DNA from: Azolla caroliniana | Lineage: Eukaryota > Polypodiophyta | Direction: 5' to 3' | Length of the DNA: 64,000 bases | Assembly: GCA_043228905.1 (NCBI GenBank) | Contig: JBHGNT010000018.1 | Coordinates: 10,416,001-10,480,000, forward strand | In this document: positions 34,302 to 44,873 of the stretch, piece by piece | Position numbering within the stretch: position 1 is the stretch's first letter | How the letters are laid out: every line of letters begins with the position of its first letter | The notes under the pieces: generated by a model | Told to the model about the DNA's origin: nothing | What the model saw: only the letters and a program-made list of their open reading frames with translations | Database searches by the model: none | Translations under genes and position numbers: made by a program

Positions 34302-34895
34302 TGATGGAAATAAATGAAACTTTCCGAACTTCACCTCTCGGCCACAACCAAGGAAAACACACGAATCGTTGTTGCAGAAAATGGGAAATGCAGTGGACAC
34401 ACGATTTATCGTGGAAAACCCTGTACGGGAAAAAACCACGGGAGTGCAAAACTCCGAACCAAAACTATGCGCAGAGAAGTATATAATGGCGAGCTGCAAG
34501 GCGACGACCTTGAGCTCGCTATCCTCGCCACAGGCGGCGGAAATACACAGAGGCGTCGACCTCTTCCTCTCTCACGCTCTATCTCTCTCACGGCTGCTCT
34601 CTCTTCACTCCTCTTGAGTGGAAAAACAGAAAAATGAGTAGCAAACTTAAAACTGTTTGCCCTAAGTCATATTTATACACATATGACTTTGGGGCTATTT
34701 ACAACTATAGCCTCAAGGGCCCTTAGCAAACATATTCACGGATATGTCCCCGCATCCGGATCTCTCTCCGGGTACATTCGTCATCCGGCTCCGAAGCCGG
34801 GGTCTCCATCATCCGGTTCCGAAACCGAAACCGGGCTCGTCGGCATTCATCTCCGACATCCGACCATCCCATCCGAAGGGACCGTAATCCCAACA
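34302..34895 (-). repeat. Copia-C outer, 3' LTR
   Basis: 594 bp, TGATGGAAATAAATG to GTAATCCCAACA on the plus strand, followed by the polypurine complement ACTCCCCCTTCAC. Confidence 0.93.
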
Positions 34896-34911
34896 AACTC
34901 CCCCTTCACTT

Positions 34912-36967
34912 CGGCATGGGATGTCTTTCCAATCCGATCCTCTTCCGGCATGCTTCCAGCTTGTCGGGTGTGAGCACCTTGGTCAGCATATCCGACCCGT
35001 TCTCGTCCGTGTGGACCTTCGTCAGCACGAACTCCTTGTCTTCTATTCTTTCCCGGATCCAGTGATATCTTCGCTGGATGTGCTTCGTCCGGGAGTGATA
35101 GGCCGCGTTCTTCGCAAGGTGGATTGCACTTTGACTGTCGCAGTAGAGTCAGTACTCCTCCTGCCGGATACCGAGCTCTCTAATGAAGTCCTTCATCCAT
35201 ATTATTTCCTTGCCGGCTTCAACAGCCGCCATGTACTCCGCCTCCGTGGTTGACAACGCAACCGTCTTCTGCAGCCTCGACTGCCATGAAACAGCTCCCC
35301 CTGCATACGTCATCACATACCCTGATGTGGACCGGCTGGTATCTGCATCAGCCGACATATCCGAATCGGTGAAGCCGTCGAGTTCGGGCTTACCGGAGCC
35401 GAATCGGAGGCACACGTTTGCCGTGCCCTTCAGGTATCGGAGTATCCACTTGGCCGCGTTCCAATGCTCTTTGCCGGGATTGCTCATGTACCGGCTCACC
35501 ACTCCGACTGCATATCCGATGTCCGGTCGGGTACACACCATTGCGTACATCAAGCTCCCGACGGCAGAGGCATATGGTACTTTCATCATGTCCTCCTTCT
35601 CAGCCTTCGTCTTGGGGCTCTGCTTGCTGGACAGCTTGCAGTTTGCCGGGAGTGTTGACCCGACCGGTCTTGCTTCCGACATGTTGAACCGGTGAAGCAC
35701 CTTTGTCACGTACTTCTCCTGTGACAGCCATAACTGCTTCTTCTTCCGGTCCCGGATGATGTGCATCCCTAGTATTTGCCTCGCCGGACCCAGGTCCTTC
35801 ATTGAGAATGTTCGGTGAAGAGCCTTCTTCAGCATCCGTATCTTGACCTGGTCTCGTCCGACGATCAACATGTCGTCCACGTACAGGAGGAGTATTAGAA
35901 AGTCTCCTCCTTCGAACTTCTTCACAAACACGCAGTGGTCGGACTGCGTTTTGAGGTACCCTTCGTCGGTCATGAAGGAGTCGAACTTCCGGTACCATTG
36001 CCGGGGAGCCTGCTTCAGACCGTAAAGGCTCTTCTTCAACCGGCATACCAGGTGCTCCTTCCCTTTCTTCTCGAATCCTTCCGGTTGCTGCATGTAGATC
36101 TCTTCTTCGAGGTCACCGTGAAGGAATGCCGTCTTCACGTCCATCTGTTCTACCTCGAGGTCCATGCTTGCCGCTATGCTCAGCACCGTCTGGATGGAGG
36201 TCAACTTCACTACCGGGGCAAATATCTCGTCGAAATCGACGCCCTTCTTCTGCTGAAACCCCTTCACCACGATCCTGGCTTTGTATCTCGGGGGGTTTCC
36301 GGCATCTCCCGGTTTAAGCTTGAACACTCACTTGTTTCGAAGTGCCCGCTTTCCTTTCGGCAACTCCACAAGTTCATATGTGTGGTTCTCATGCAGGGAA
36401 TCCATCTCGTCCTGCATGGCACTCAACCACCTGCGGCTCTAGGTGTCATGCTTTGCTTCTTCAAAGCTCTCCGGCTCCCCCTCGTCGGTTAGCAGCACGT
36501 GCTCTGGTTCCGGAAATCTCCGGGGGGCCCTTCTCTCTCTTAGAGGATATCTCCGTTCCGGAGCTTCGGTAACCGGTTCTTCCGATTCTTCTTCATCCGA
36601 ATCCTTTTCGGGATTGGGGCCGGTTCTGGTATCATTTTCATCTTCTTCGGTCGGTTCTGTTTCTTCACCGTCTTCGGCCGGATCCTCGAGTGCTAACCGG
36701 TCCCTTGCCGGTCGGGACTGCTCCTCGTAGAGTTGATCCTCACCGGTCGACTTGGAGCTCTTCATCTTCTTCTCCGACTCCCAGTCGGCGAGTGTCTTGT
36801 TCTCCATGAAGATGATATCACGACTCCGGAATATCTTCTTGTCGACCGGGTCCCATACTCGGTAGCCGAACTCGTCATCGCCGTAACCGAGGAATATGCA
36901 TGGCCGGGTCTTTGGATCTAGCTTTCCTCTCCGGTCCTTATCCACATGCACATATGCGAGACACCCG
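34912..36967 (-). pseudogene. Copia-C outer pol: end of integrase, RT, RNase H
   Basis: This continues the outer frame after the inner element: CLAYVHVDKDRRGKLD, the linker DSDEEESEEPVTEAPERRY, RT (VFKLKPGDAGNPPRYKARI, DVKTAFLHGDLEEEIYMQQ, LLLYVDDMLIVG) and RNase H (GFTDSDMSADADTSRSTSG), ending PMPK at 34912. Stops: TAG at 36439-36441 (CAG in relatives), TGA at 36328-36330 (TGG), TGA at 35149-35151 (CGA). Confidence 0.92.
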
Positions 36968-37588
36968 TGTTGGGATTTCGGTCCCTTTCGGATGGGATGG
37001 TCGGATATCGGAGATGAATGCCGACAAGCCCGGTTTCGTTTTCGGATCCGGATGACGAAGACCCCGGCTTCGGTGCCGGATGACGAATGTACCCGGAGAG
37101 CGATCCGGATGCAGGGACATATCCGTGAATATGTTCGCTATGGGCCCCTGAGGCTATAGTTGTAAATAGCCCAAAGTCATATAAGTATAAATATGACTTA
37201 GGGCAAACAGTTTTACTGTTGCTTCTCATTTTTCTGTTTTTCCACTTTAGAGGAGTGAAGAGAGAGAGTAGCCGTGAGAGAGGGAGAGAGAGAGATAGAG
37301 CGCGAGAGAGGAAGAGGTAGACGCCTCTGTGTATTTCCGCCGCCTGTGGCGAGGACAGCGAACTCAAGGTCGTCGCCTTGCAGCTCGCCATTGTATACTT
37401 CTCTGTATAGTGTTGGTTTGGAGTCTTGTACTCCCGTGGTTTTTCCCGTATAGGGTTTCCCACGTTAATCCTTGTGTACTCGCGTTTTTTTTGTTTCTCC
37501 GTGTGGTTCCTATTTTCTGCTCCATTGATTCGCGATTTCTCGGTCGTGGCCGAACGAAGAAGGTGAATAGAAGGGTTAATTCCCATCA
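36968..37588 (+). repeat. Copia-C inner, 5' LTR
   Basis: 621 bp, TGTTGGGATTTCGG to AATTCCCATCA. A long (GA)n run sits near 37258-37310. Confidence 0.95.
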
Positions 37589-37591
37589 AAC

Positions 37592-37605
37592 TGGTATCAG
37601 AGCGA
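37592..37605 (+). other. Copia-C inner primer-binding site
   Basis: TGGTATCAGAGCGA lies three bases after the LTR; initiator tRNA-Met type. Confidence 0.92.
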
Positions 37606-37617
37606 CTGTTGCAGAAA

Positions 37618-40600
37618 ATGGAAGGCGGCGGCAGCGGGCAGCCGGGGATGATGGTGTTGAATGCACAGAATTACGCCGACTGGAAGATCAAGATGGAGGA
37701 TCTTCTGATTGTTCGGGACCTGTACGAACCGATTGACAGGTCGGAAATACCGAAGGGGGTACTTGAGTCGGAATGGAGGCTTCTGAACCGGAAAGCCGTA
37801 GCGACGATCCGACAATATGTCGATGTAAGCGTCCTACAACATGTGGCGAACGACACCAACGCATATGAGATGTGGAAGAAGCTGTCGGGCCTCTACGAGA
37901 GGAAGAATGCGTTGAACCGGACCTCCCTGATGAGGAAGATAGTAAATCTCAAGTACCGGGACGGCGAGAGTATGGTGGAACACGTAAGCACGTTCATGGG
38001 ATTCGTGAATCAGCTTGCGGCGATCAAGTTCCCGTTGGAGGATGCAATGCAAGCCATCATCCTGATGTGTACATTGCCGGAAAGCTGGGAGAACTTGGTG
38101 GTGACTCTCAGCACCTCCTGCACCGAAGATAACTTGTCCTTACAAACGGTAAAGACAAGTATTTTGAACGAAGAAGCGCGTCGGAGAGATAAAGAACCGG
38201 CCTCCGACCCGAAGGCGCTTCTTACCGAATCGGATCGGGGAAGACAATGGAACCGGAGTCCGCAAAGACGGGAGAAGTCGGGGACCCGGTCGCAGTCAAG
38301 AGGAAGGCCCACATGCTTCCACTGTGGGAAGCCTGGGCACTTCCGAAAGAATTGTCGGCATTACCGAAAAGACAACGGAGCCGTCGACACCGATTCGAAG
38401 AAGTCACCGGAGAGAAACGGTGCATACCGGGAAGCCACGGACCGGAGAGGTTCGGATCGGCGAGGGCAGGACCGGAAAGGAACGACGACACTCGCGGCAA
38501 GTGAAGAGGAGATCATGCTCATCACCGAAGAAGGTGAACTAAACATTGCCGGCGATGAGACGACCTAGGTGGTCGATTCTGGAGCATCGTTCCACCTGAC
38601 CCCGGAGAGAAGATACTTCTCATCCTACACAGTCGGCGAGCATGGCTGTGTTCGGATGGGAAACGAAGGTACGTGCCGGATTGCCGGCATAGGAGACGTG
38701 TGGTTGACAACCCCGACCGGATGCAAAATGCTGCTGAAGGATGTCCGACACGTTCCGGAGGTTCGATTGAACCTGATTTCGGCCGGAAGGCTAGACGATG
38801 AAGGCTACACAGGTAGCATCCGGAACGGCGTAATGAAGTTCAGCAAGGGGAGCCTGATAGTGGCTCGGGCCCGGAAGATCAACACACTATACCTGATGAA
38901 TGCCCGGTTATGTCCGGAAGAGTTGAATGTGGCAGTCGACACTGCCGGTGAGCTGTGGCACAAAACACTGTGCCACATGAGTGTGAAGGGGATGAAGAGG
39001 CTTGCAGAAGACAACCTTATCCTAGTGAAGCATGTGCACCTGGAGAAGTGCACCGATTGCCTGGCCGGTAAACAGAACCGAACCTCCTTCCACTCAAGGC
39101 CACCGACGAGACGTAGCGCATCATTGGAGTTGGTGCACACTGATGTGTGTCAGGTAGAAACGAAGTCACATGGCGGATCCCAGTACTTCGTAACATTCAT
39201 CGATGATCATAGCCGAAAACTGTGGACGGCACCGTTGAAGACAAAGGACCAAGTGTTGTGCGTCTTCAAGGAACTCCACGCGAGAGTGGAAAGGGAATCC
39301 GGCAAGAAGCTGAAAGCGATACGAGCGGATAATGGAGGGGAATACCGGGGGCAGTTCCAAGAGTACTGTCGCTCGAAGGGAATCCGACTCGAGTTTACTG
39401 TGCCGAAGACGCCGGAACTGAACGGGCTGGCCGAGAGGATGAACCGGACCATAATGGAGAGGGTCCGGAGTATGCTGGCGCATGCGAAATTACCCAAGGG
39501 GTTTTGGGCTGAGGCAATGTCGACGGCGACATACGTGATAAACAGATCACCCTCAGTACCTTTGGACGGAGACACGCCGCAGAAAGTATGGACCGGTAAG
39601 GAAGTGTCCTACCGGCATCTGAAGGTGTTCGGGTGTCTCGCATACGTGCATGTGGCAAAGGACCGGAGAGGAAAGCTAGATCCAAAGACCCGGCCATGCA
39701 TATTCCTCGGTTACGGCGACGACGAGTTCGGCTACCGAGTATGGGACCCGGTTGACAAGAAGATATTCCGGAGTCGTGATATCATCTTCATGGAGAACAA
39801 GACACTCGCCGACTGGGAGTCGGAGAAGAAGATGAAGAGCTCCAAGTCGACCGGTGAGGATAAACTCTACGAGGAGCAGTCCCGACCGGCAAGAGACCGG
39901 TTAACACTCGAAGATCCGGCCCGAAGAAGATGAAAATGATACCGGAACCGGCCCCGATCCCGATATGGATTCGGATGAAGAAGAATCGGATTCACCGGTT
40001 ACCGAAGCTCCGGAACGGAGATATCCTCTAAGAGAGAGAAGGGCCCCTCGGAGATTTCCGGAACCAGAGCACGTGCTGCTAACCGACGAGGGGGAGCCGG
40101 AGAGCTTTGAAGAAGCAAAACATGACACCCAGAGCCGCAGGANNNNNNNNNNNNNNNNNNNNNNNNNNNNNNNNNNNNNNNNNNNNNNNNNNNNNNNNNN
40201 NNNNNNNNNNNNNNNNNNNNNNNNNNNNNNNNNNNNNNNNNNACAGCAAAAGAAGGGCGTCGACTTCGACGAGATATTTGCCCCGGTAGTAAAGATGACC
40301 TCCATCCGGACGGTGCTGAGCATAGCGGCAAGCATGGACCTCGAGGTAGAACAGATGGACGTGAAGACGGCATTCCTTCACGGTGACCTCGAAGAAGAGA
40401 TCTACATGCAGCAACCGGAAGGATTCGAGAAGAAAGGGAAGGAGCACCTGGTATGCCGGTTGAAGAAGAGCCTTTACGGACTAAAGCAGGCTCCCCGGCA
40501 ATTGTACCGGAAGTTTGACTCCTTCATGACCGACGAAGGCTACCTCAAAACGCAGTCCGACCACTGCGTGTTTGTGAAGAAATTCGAAGGAGGAGACTTT

Positions 40601-41593
40601 CTAATACTCCTCCTGTACGTGGACGACATGTTGATCGTCGGACGGGACCAGGTCAAGATACGGATGCTGAAGAAGGCTCTTCACCGAACCTTCTCAATGA
40701 AGGACCTGGGTCCGGCGAGGCAAATACTAGGGATGCACATCATCCTGGACCGGAAGAAGAAGCAGTTGTGGCTGTCACAGGAGAAGTACGTGACGAAGGT
40801 GCTTCACCGGTTCAACATGTCGGAAGCAAGACCGGTCGGATCGACCCTCCCGACAAACTGCAAGCTGTCTAGCAAGCAAAGTCCCAAGACAAAGGCTGAA
40901 AAGGAGGATATGATGAAAGTGCCGTATGCCTCAGCCGTCGGGAGCTTGATGTACGCCATGGTGTGTACGAGACCGGACATCGGATATGCAGTCGGAGTGG
41001 TGAGCCGGTACATGAGCAATCCCGGCAAAGAGCATTGGAACGCGGCCAAGTGGATACTCCGATACCTGAAGGGCACGGCAAACGTGTGCCTCCGATTCGG
41101 CTCCGGTAAGCCCGAACTCGACGGCTTCACCGATTCGGATATGTCGGCTGATGCAGATACCAGCCGGTCCACATCAGGGTATGTGATGACGTATGCAGGG
41201 GGAGCCGTTTCGTGGCAGTCGAGGCTGCAGAAGACGGTTGCGTTGTCAACCACGGAGGCGGAGTACATGGCTGCTGTTGAAGCCGGCAAGGAAATAATAT
41301 GGATGAAGGACTTCATTAGAGAGCTCGGTATCCAACAGGAGGAGTACCGACTCTACTGCGACAGTCAGAGTGCAATCCACCTTGCGAAGAACGCGGCCTA
41401 TCACTCCCGGACGAAGCACATCCAGCGAAGATATCACTGGATCCGGGAAAGGATAGAAGACAAGGAGTTCGTGCTGACGAAGGTCCACACGGACGAGAAC
41501 GGGTCGGATATGCTGACCAAGGTGCTCACACCCGACAAGCTGGAAGCATGCCGGAAGAGGATCGGATTGGAGAGACATCCCATGCCGAAGTGA
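37618..41593 (+). pseudogene. Copia-C inner gag-pol, nearly intact
   Basis: The ATG at 37618 (MEGGGSGQPGMMVLNAQNYA) starts gag; the upstream ATG at 37609 is not in a better context. Domains: gag (NYADWKIKMEDLL, YEMWKKLSGLYERKN); CCHC knuckle (CFHCGKPGHFRKNC, near 38315); protease (VVDSGASFHLTPE, 38572); integrase (DVCQVETKSHG, IRADNGGEYRG, PELNGLAERMN); RT with YVDD near 40616; RNase H (GFTDSDMSADADTSRSTSG); end PMPK at 41593. Faults: one TAG at 38566-38568 exactly between gag and protease (TGG in relatives), a small deletion with frameshift near 39920 in the integrase-RT linker, and the N run at 40143. Confidence 0.93.
40143..40242. other. Assembly gap (100 N)
   Basis: Exactly 100 N lie inside the Copia-C inner RT. 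By comparison with Copia-B (about 15474-15646), roughly 170-175 bases are missing here, so the run is a placeholder. Confidence 0.97.
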
Positions 41594-41603
41594 AGGGGGA
41601 GTT

Positions 41604-42225
41604 TGTTGGGATTTCGGTCCCTTTCGGATGGGATGGTCGGATATCGGAGATGAATGCCGACAAGCCCGGTTTCGGTTTCGGATCCGGATGACGAAGACCC
41701 CGGCTTCGGTGCCGGATGACGAATGTACCCGGAGAGCGATCCGGATGCAGGGACATATCCGTGAATATGTTCGCTATGGGCCCCTGAGGCTATAGTTGTA
41801 AATAGCCCAAAGTCATATAAGTATAAATATGACTTAGGGCAAACAGTTTTACTGTTGCTTCTCATTTTTCTGTTTTTCCACTTTAGAGGAGTGAAGAGAG
41901 AGAGCAGCCGTGAGAGAGGGAGAGAGAGAGATAGAGCGCGAGAGAGGAAGAGGTAGACGCCTTTGTGTATTTCCGCCGCCTGTGGCGAGGACAGCGAGCT
42001 CAAGGTCGTCGCCTTGCAGCTCGCCATTGTATACTTCTCTGTATAGTGTTGGTTTTTGAGTCTTGTACTCCCGTGGTTTTTCCCGTATAGGGTTTTCCAC
42101 GTTAATCCTTGTGTACTCGCGTTTTTTTTGTTTCTCCGTGTGGTTCCTATTTTCTGCTCCATTGATTCGCGATTTCTCGGTCGTGGCCGAACGAAGAAGG
42201 TGAATAGAAGGGTTAATTCCCATCA
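41604..42225 (+). repeat. Copia-C inner, 3' LTR
   Basis: 622 bp, partner of 36968-37588, followed by the TSD ACCCG. Confidence 0.95.
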
Positions 42226-42230
42226 ACCCG

Positions 42231-44240
42231 AACACCTTCAGATGCCGGTAGGATACTTCCCTACCGGTCCACACTCTCTGCGGCGTGTCTCCGTCCAAAG
42301 GTGCTGAGGGTGATCTGTTTATCACGTATGTCGCCGTCGACATTGCCTCAGCCCAAAACCCCTTGGGTAATTTCGCATGCGCCAGCATACTCCGGACCCT
42401 CTCCATTATGGTCCGGTTCATCCTCTCGGCCAGCCCGTTCAGTTCCGGCGTCTTCGGCACAGTAAACTCGAGCCGGATTCCCTTCGAGCGACAGTACTCC
42501 TTGAACTGCCCCCGGTATTCCCCTCCGTTATCCGCTCGTATCGCTTTCAGCTTCTTGCCGGATTCCCTTTCCACTCTCGCGTGGAGTTCTTTGAAGACGC
42601 ACAACACTTGGTCCTTTTTCTTCAGCGGTGCCGTCCACAGTTTTCGGCTATGATCATCTATGAATGTTACGAAGTACTGGGCTCCGCCATGTGACTTCGT
42701 TTCTACCTGACACACATCAGTGTGCACCAACTCCAATGGTGCGCTACGTCTCGTCGGTGGCCTTGAGTGGAAGGAGGTTCGGTTCTGCTTACCGGCCAGG
42801 CAATCGGTGCACTTCTCCAGGTGCACATGCTTCACTGGAATAAGGTTGTCTTCTGCAAGCCTCTTCATCCCCTTCTCACTCATGTGGCACAGTCTCTTGT
42901 GCCACAGCTCACCGGCAGTGTCGGCTGCCACGTTCAACTCTTCCGCACACAACCAGGCATTCATAAGGTACAGTGTGTTGACTTTCCGGGCCCGAGCCAC
43001 TATCAGGCTTCCCTTGCTGAACTTCATTACGCCGTTCCGGATGCTACCTGTGTAGCCTTCATCGTCTAGCCTCCCGGCCGAAATCAGGTTCAATCGAACC
43101 TCCGGAACGTGTCGGACATCCTTCAGCAGCATTTTGCATCCGGTCGGGGTTGTCAACCACACGTCTCCTATGCCGGCAATCCGGCACGTACCTTCATTTC
43201 CCATCCGAACACAGCCAAGCTCACCGGCTGTGTAGGATGAGAAGTATCTTCTTTCCGGGGTCAGGTGGAACGATGCTCCGGAATCGACCACCCAGGTCGT
43301 CTCATCGCCGGCAATGTTTAGTTCACCTTCTTCGGTGATGAGCATGATTTCTTCTTCACTTGCCGCGAGTGCCGTCGTTCCTTTCCGGTCCTGCCCTCGC
43401 CGATCCGGACCTCTCCGGTCCGTGGCTCCCCGGTATGCACCGTTTCTCTCTGGTGACTTCTTCGAATCGGTGTCGTCGGCTCCGTTGTCTTTTCGGTAAT
43501 GCCGACAATTCTTCCGGAAGTGCCCCGGCTTCCCACAGTGGAAGCATGTGGGTCTTCCTCTTGACTGCGACCGGGTCCCCGACTTCTCCCGTCTTTGCGG
43601 ACTCCGGTTCCATTGTCTTCCCCGTTCCGATTCGGTAAGCAGCGCCTTCGAGTCGGAGGCCGGTTCTTTATCTCTCCGACGCGCTTCTTCGTTCAAAATA
43701 CTTGTCTTTACCGTTTGTAGGGACAAGTTATCTTCGGTGCAGGAGGTGCTGAGAGTCACCACCAAGTTCTCCCAGCTTTCCGGCAATGTACACATCAGAA
43801 TGATGGCTTGCATTGCATCCTCCAACGGGAACTTGATCGCCGCAAGCTGGTTCACGAACCCCATGAACGTGCTTACGTGTTCCACCATATTCTCGCCGTC
43901 CCGATACTTGAGGTTCACTATCTTCCTCATCAGGGAGGTCCGGTTCAACGCATTCTTCCTCTCATAGAGGCCCGACAGCTTCCGCCACATCTCATATGCG
44001 TTGGTGTCGTTCGCCACATGTTGTAGAACACTCACGTCTACGTATTGCCGAATGGTTGCAACGGCTTTCCGGTTCAGAAGCCTCCATTCCGACTCAAGTA
44101 CCCCCTTCGGTATTTCCGACCTGTCAATCGGTTCGTACAGGTCCCGAACAATCAGAAGATCCTCCATCTTGATCTTCCAGTCGGCGTAATTCTGCGCATT
44201 CAGCACCATCATCCCCGGCTGCCCGCTGCCGCCGCCTTCC
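42231..44240 (-). pseudogene. Copia-C outer gag, protease and integrase
   Basis: The frame starts at MEGGGSGQPGMM (near 44240) after the primer site and is open to the inner insertion: gag, knuckle CFHCGKPGHFRKNC (near 43550), protease VVDSGASFHLTPE with TGG intact at the gag-protease junction, and integrase to RHLKVFG. The open frame appears to run on both sides (44563 to 41849) only because LTR and inner-element sequence happen to lack stops; those parts are not gene. Confidence 0.92.
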
Positions 44241-44257
44241 ATTCTCTGCAGCAACTC

Positions 44258-44269
44258 GCTCTGATACCA
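44258..44269 (-). other. Copia-C outer primer-binding site
   Basis: On the minus strand TGGTATCAGAGC follows the LTR by three bases; initiator tRNA-Met type. Confidence 0.92.
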
Positions 44270-44272
44270 AAT

Positions 44273-44867
44273 TGATGGAAATAAATGAAACTTTCCGAAC
44301 TTCACCTCTCGGCCACAACCAAGGAAAACACACGAATCGTTGTTGCAGAAAATGGGAAATGCAGTGGACACACGATTTATCGTGGAAAACCCTGTACGGG
44401 AAAAAAACCACGGGAGTGCAAAACTCCGAACCAAAACTATGCGCAGAGAAGTATACAATGGCGAGCTGCAAGGCGACGACCTTGAGCTCGCTGTCCTCGC
44501 CACAGGCGGCGGAAATACACAGAGGCGTCGACCTCTTCCTCTCTCACGCTCTATCTCTCTCACGGCTGCTCTCTCTTCACTCCTCTTGAGTGGAAAAACA
44601 GAAAAATGAGTAGCAAACTTAAAACTGTCTGCCCTAAGTCATATTTATACACATATGACTTTGGGGCTATTTACAACTATAGCCTCAAGGGCCCTTAGCA
44701 AACATATTCACGGATATGTCCCCGCATCCGGATCTCTCTCCGGGTACATTCGTCATCCGGCTCCGAAGCCGGGGTCTCCATCATCCGGTTCCGAAACCGA
44801 AACCGGGCTCGTCGGCATTCATCTCCGACATCCGACCATCCCATCCGAAGGGACCGTAATCCCAACA
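44273..44867 (-). repeat. Copia-C outer, 5' LTR
   Basis: 595 bp, partner of 34302-34895, with one extra A in the poly-A run near 44401. Confidence 0.93.
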
Positions 44868-44873
44868 AGGATC

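Larger units (their letters stand above)
36963..42230 (+). mobile_element. Copia-C inner copy, young, with assembly gap
   Basis: The element is 36968-42225 with a perfect TSD ACCCG (36963-36967 and 42226-42230). LTRs are 621 and 622 bp with about seven differences by eye (about 99%). The target is the integrase region of the outer copy; excision restores KVFGCLAYVH. The polypurine tract GAAGGGGGAG precedes the 3' LTR at 41604. Confidence 0.95.
34295..44873 (-). mobile_element. Copia-C outer copy, young, invaded by its own family
   Basis: LTRs are 34302-34895 (3') and 44273-44867 (5'), with about four differences by eye (over 99% identity). AGGATC flanks both sides (34295-34300 and 44868-44873); an extra T stands between the left copy and the LTR. 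The minus-strand gag-pol frame is continuous apart from three stops and the inner insertion at 36968-42225. Confidence 0.93.

Noticed and set aside
41849-44563. A 904-residue minus-strand open frame as one gene
   Set aside because: It joins Copia-C outer LTR/leader, gag-integrase and inner-element LTR sequence. Only 42231-44240 is real coding; the ends lack stops by chance.
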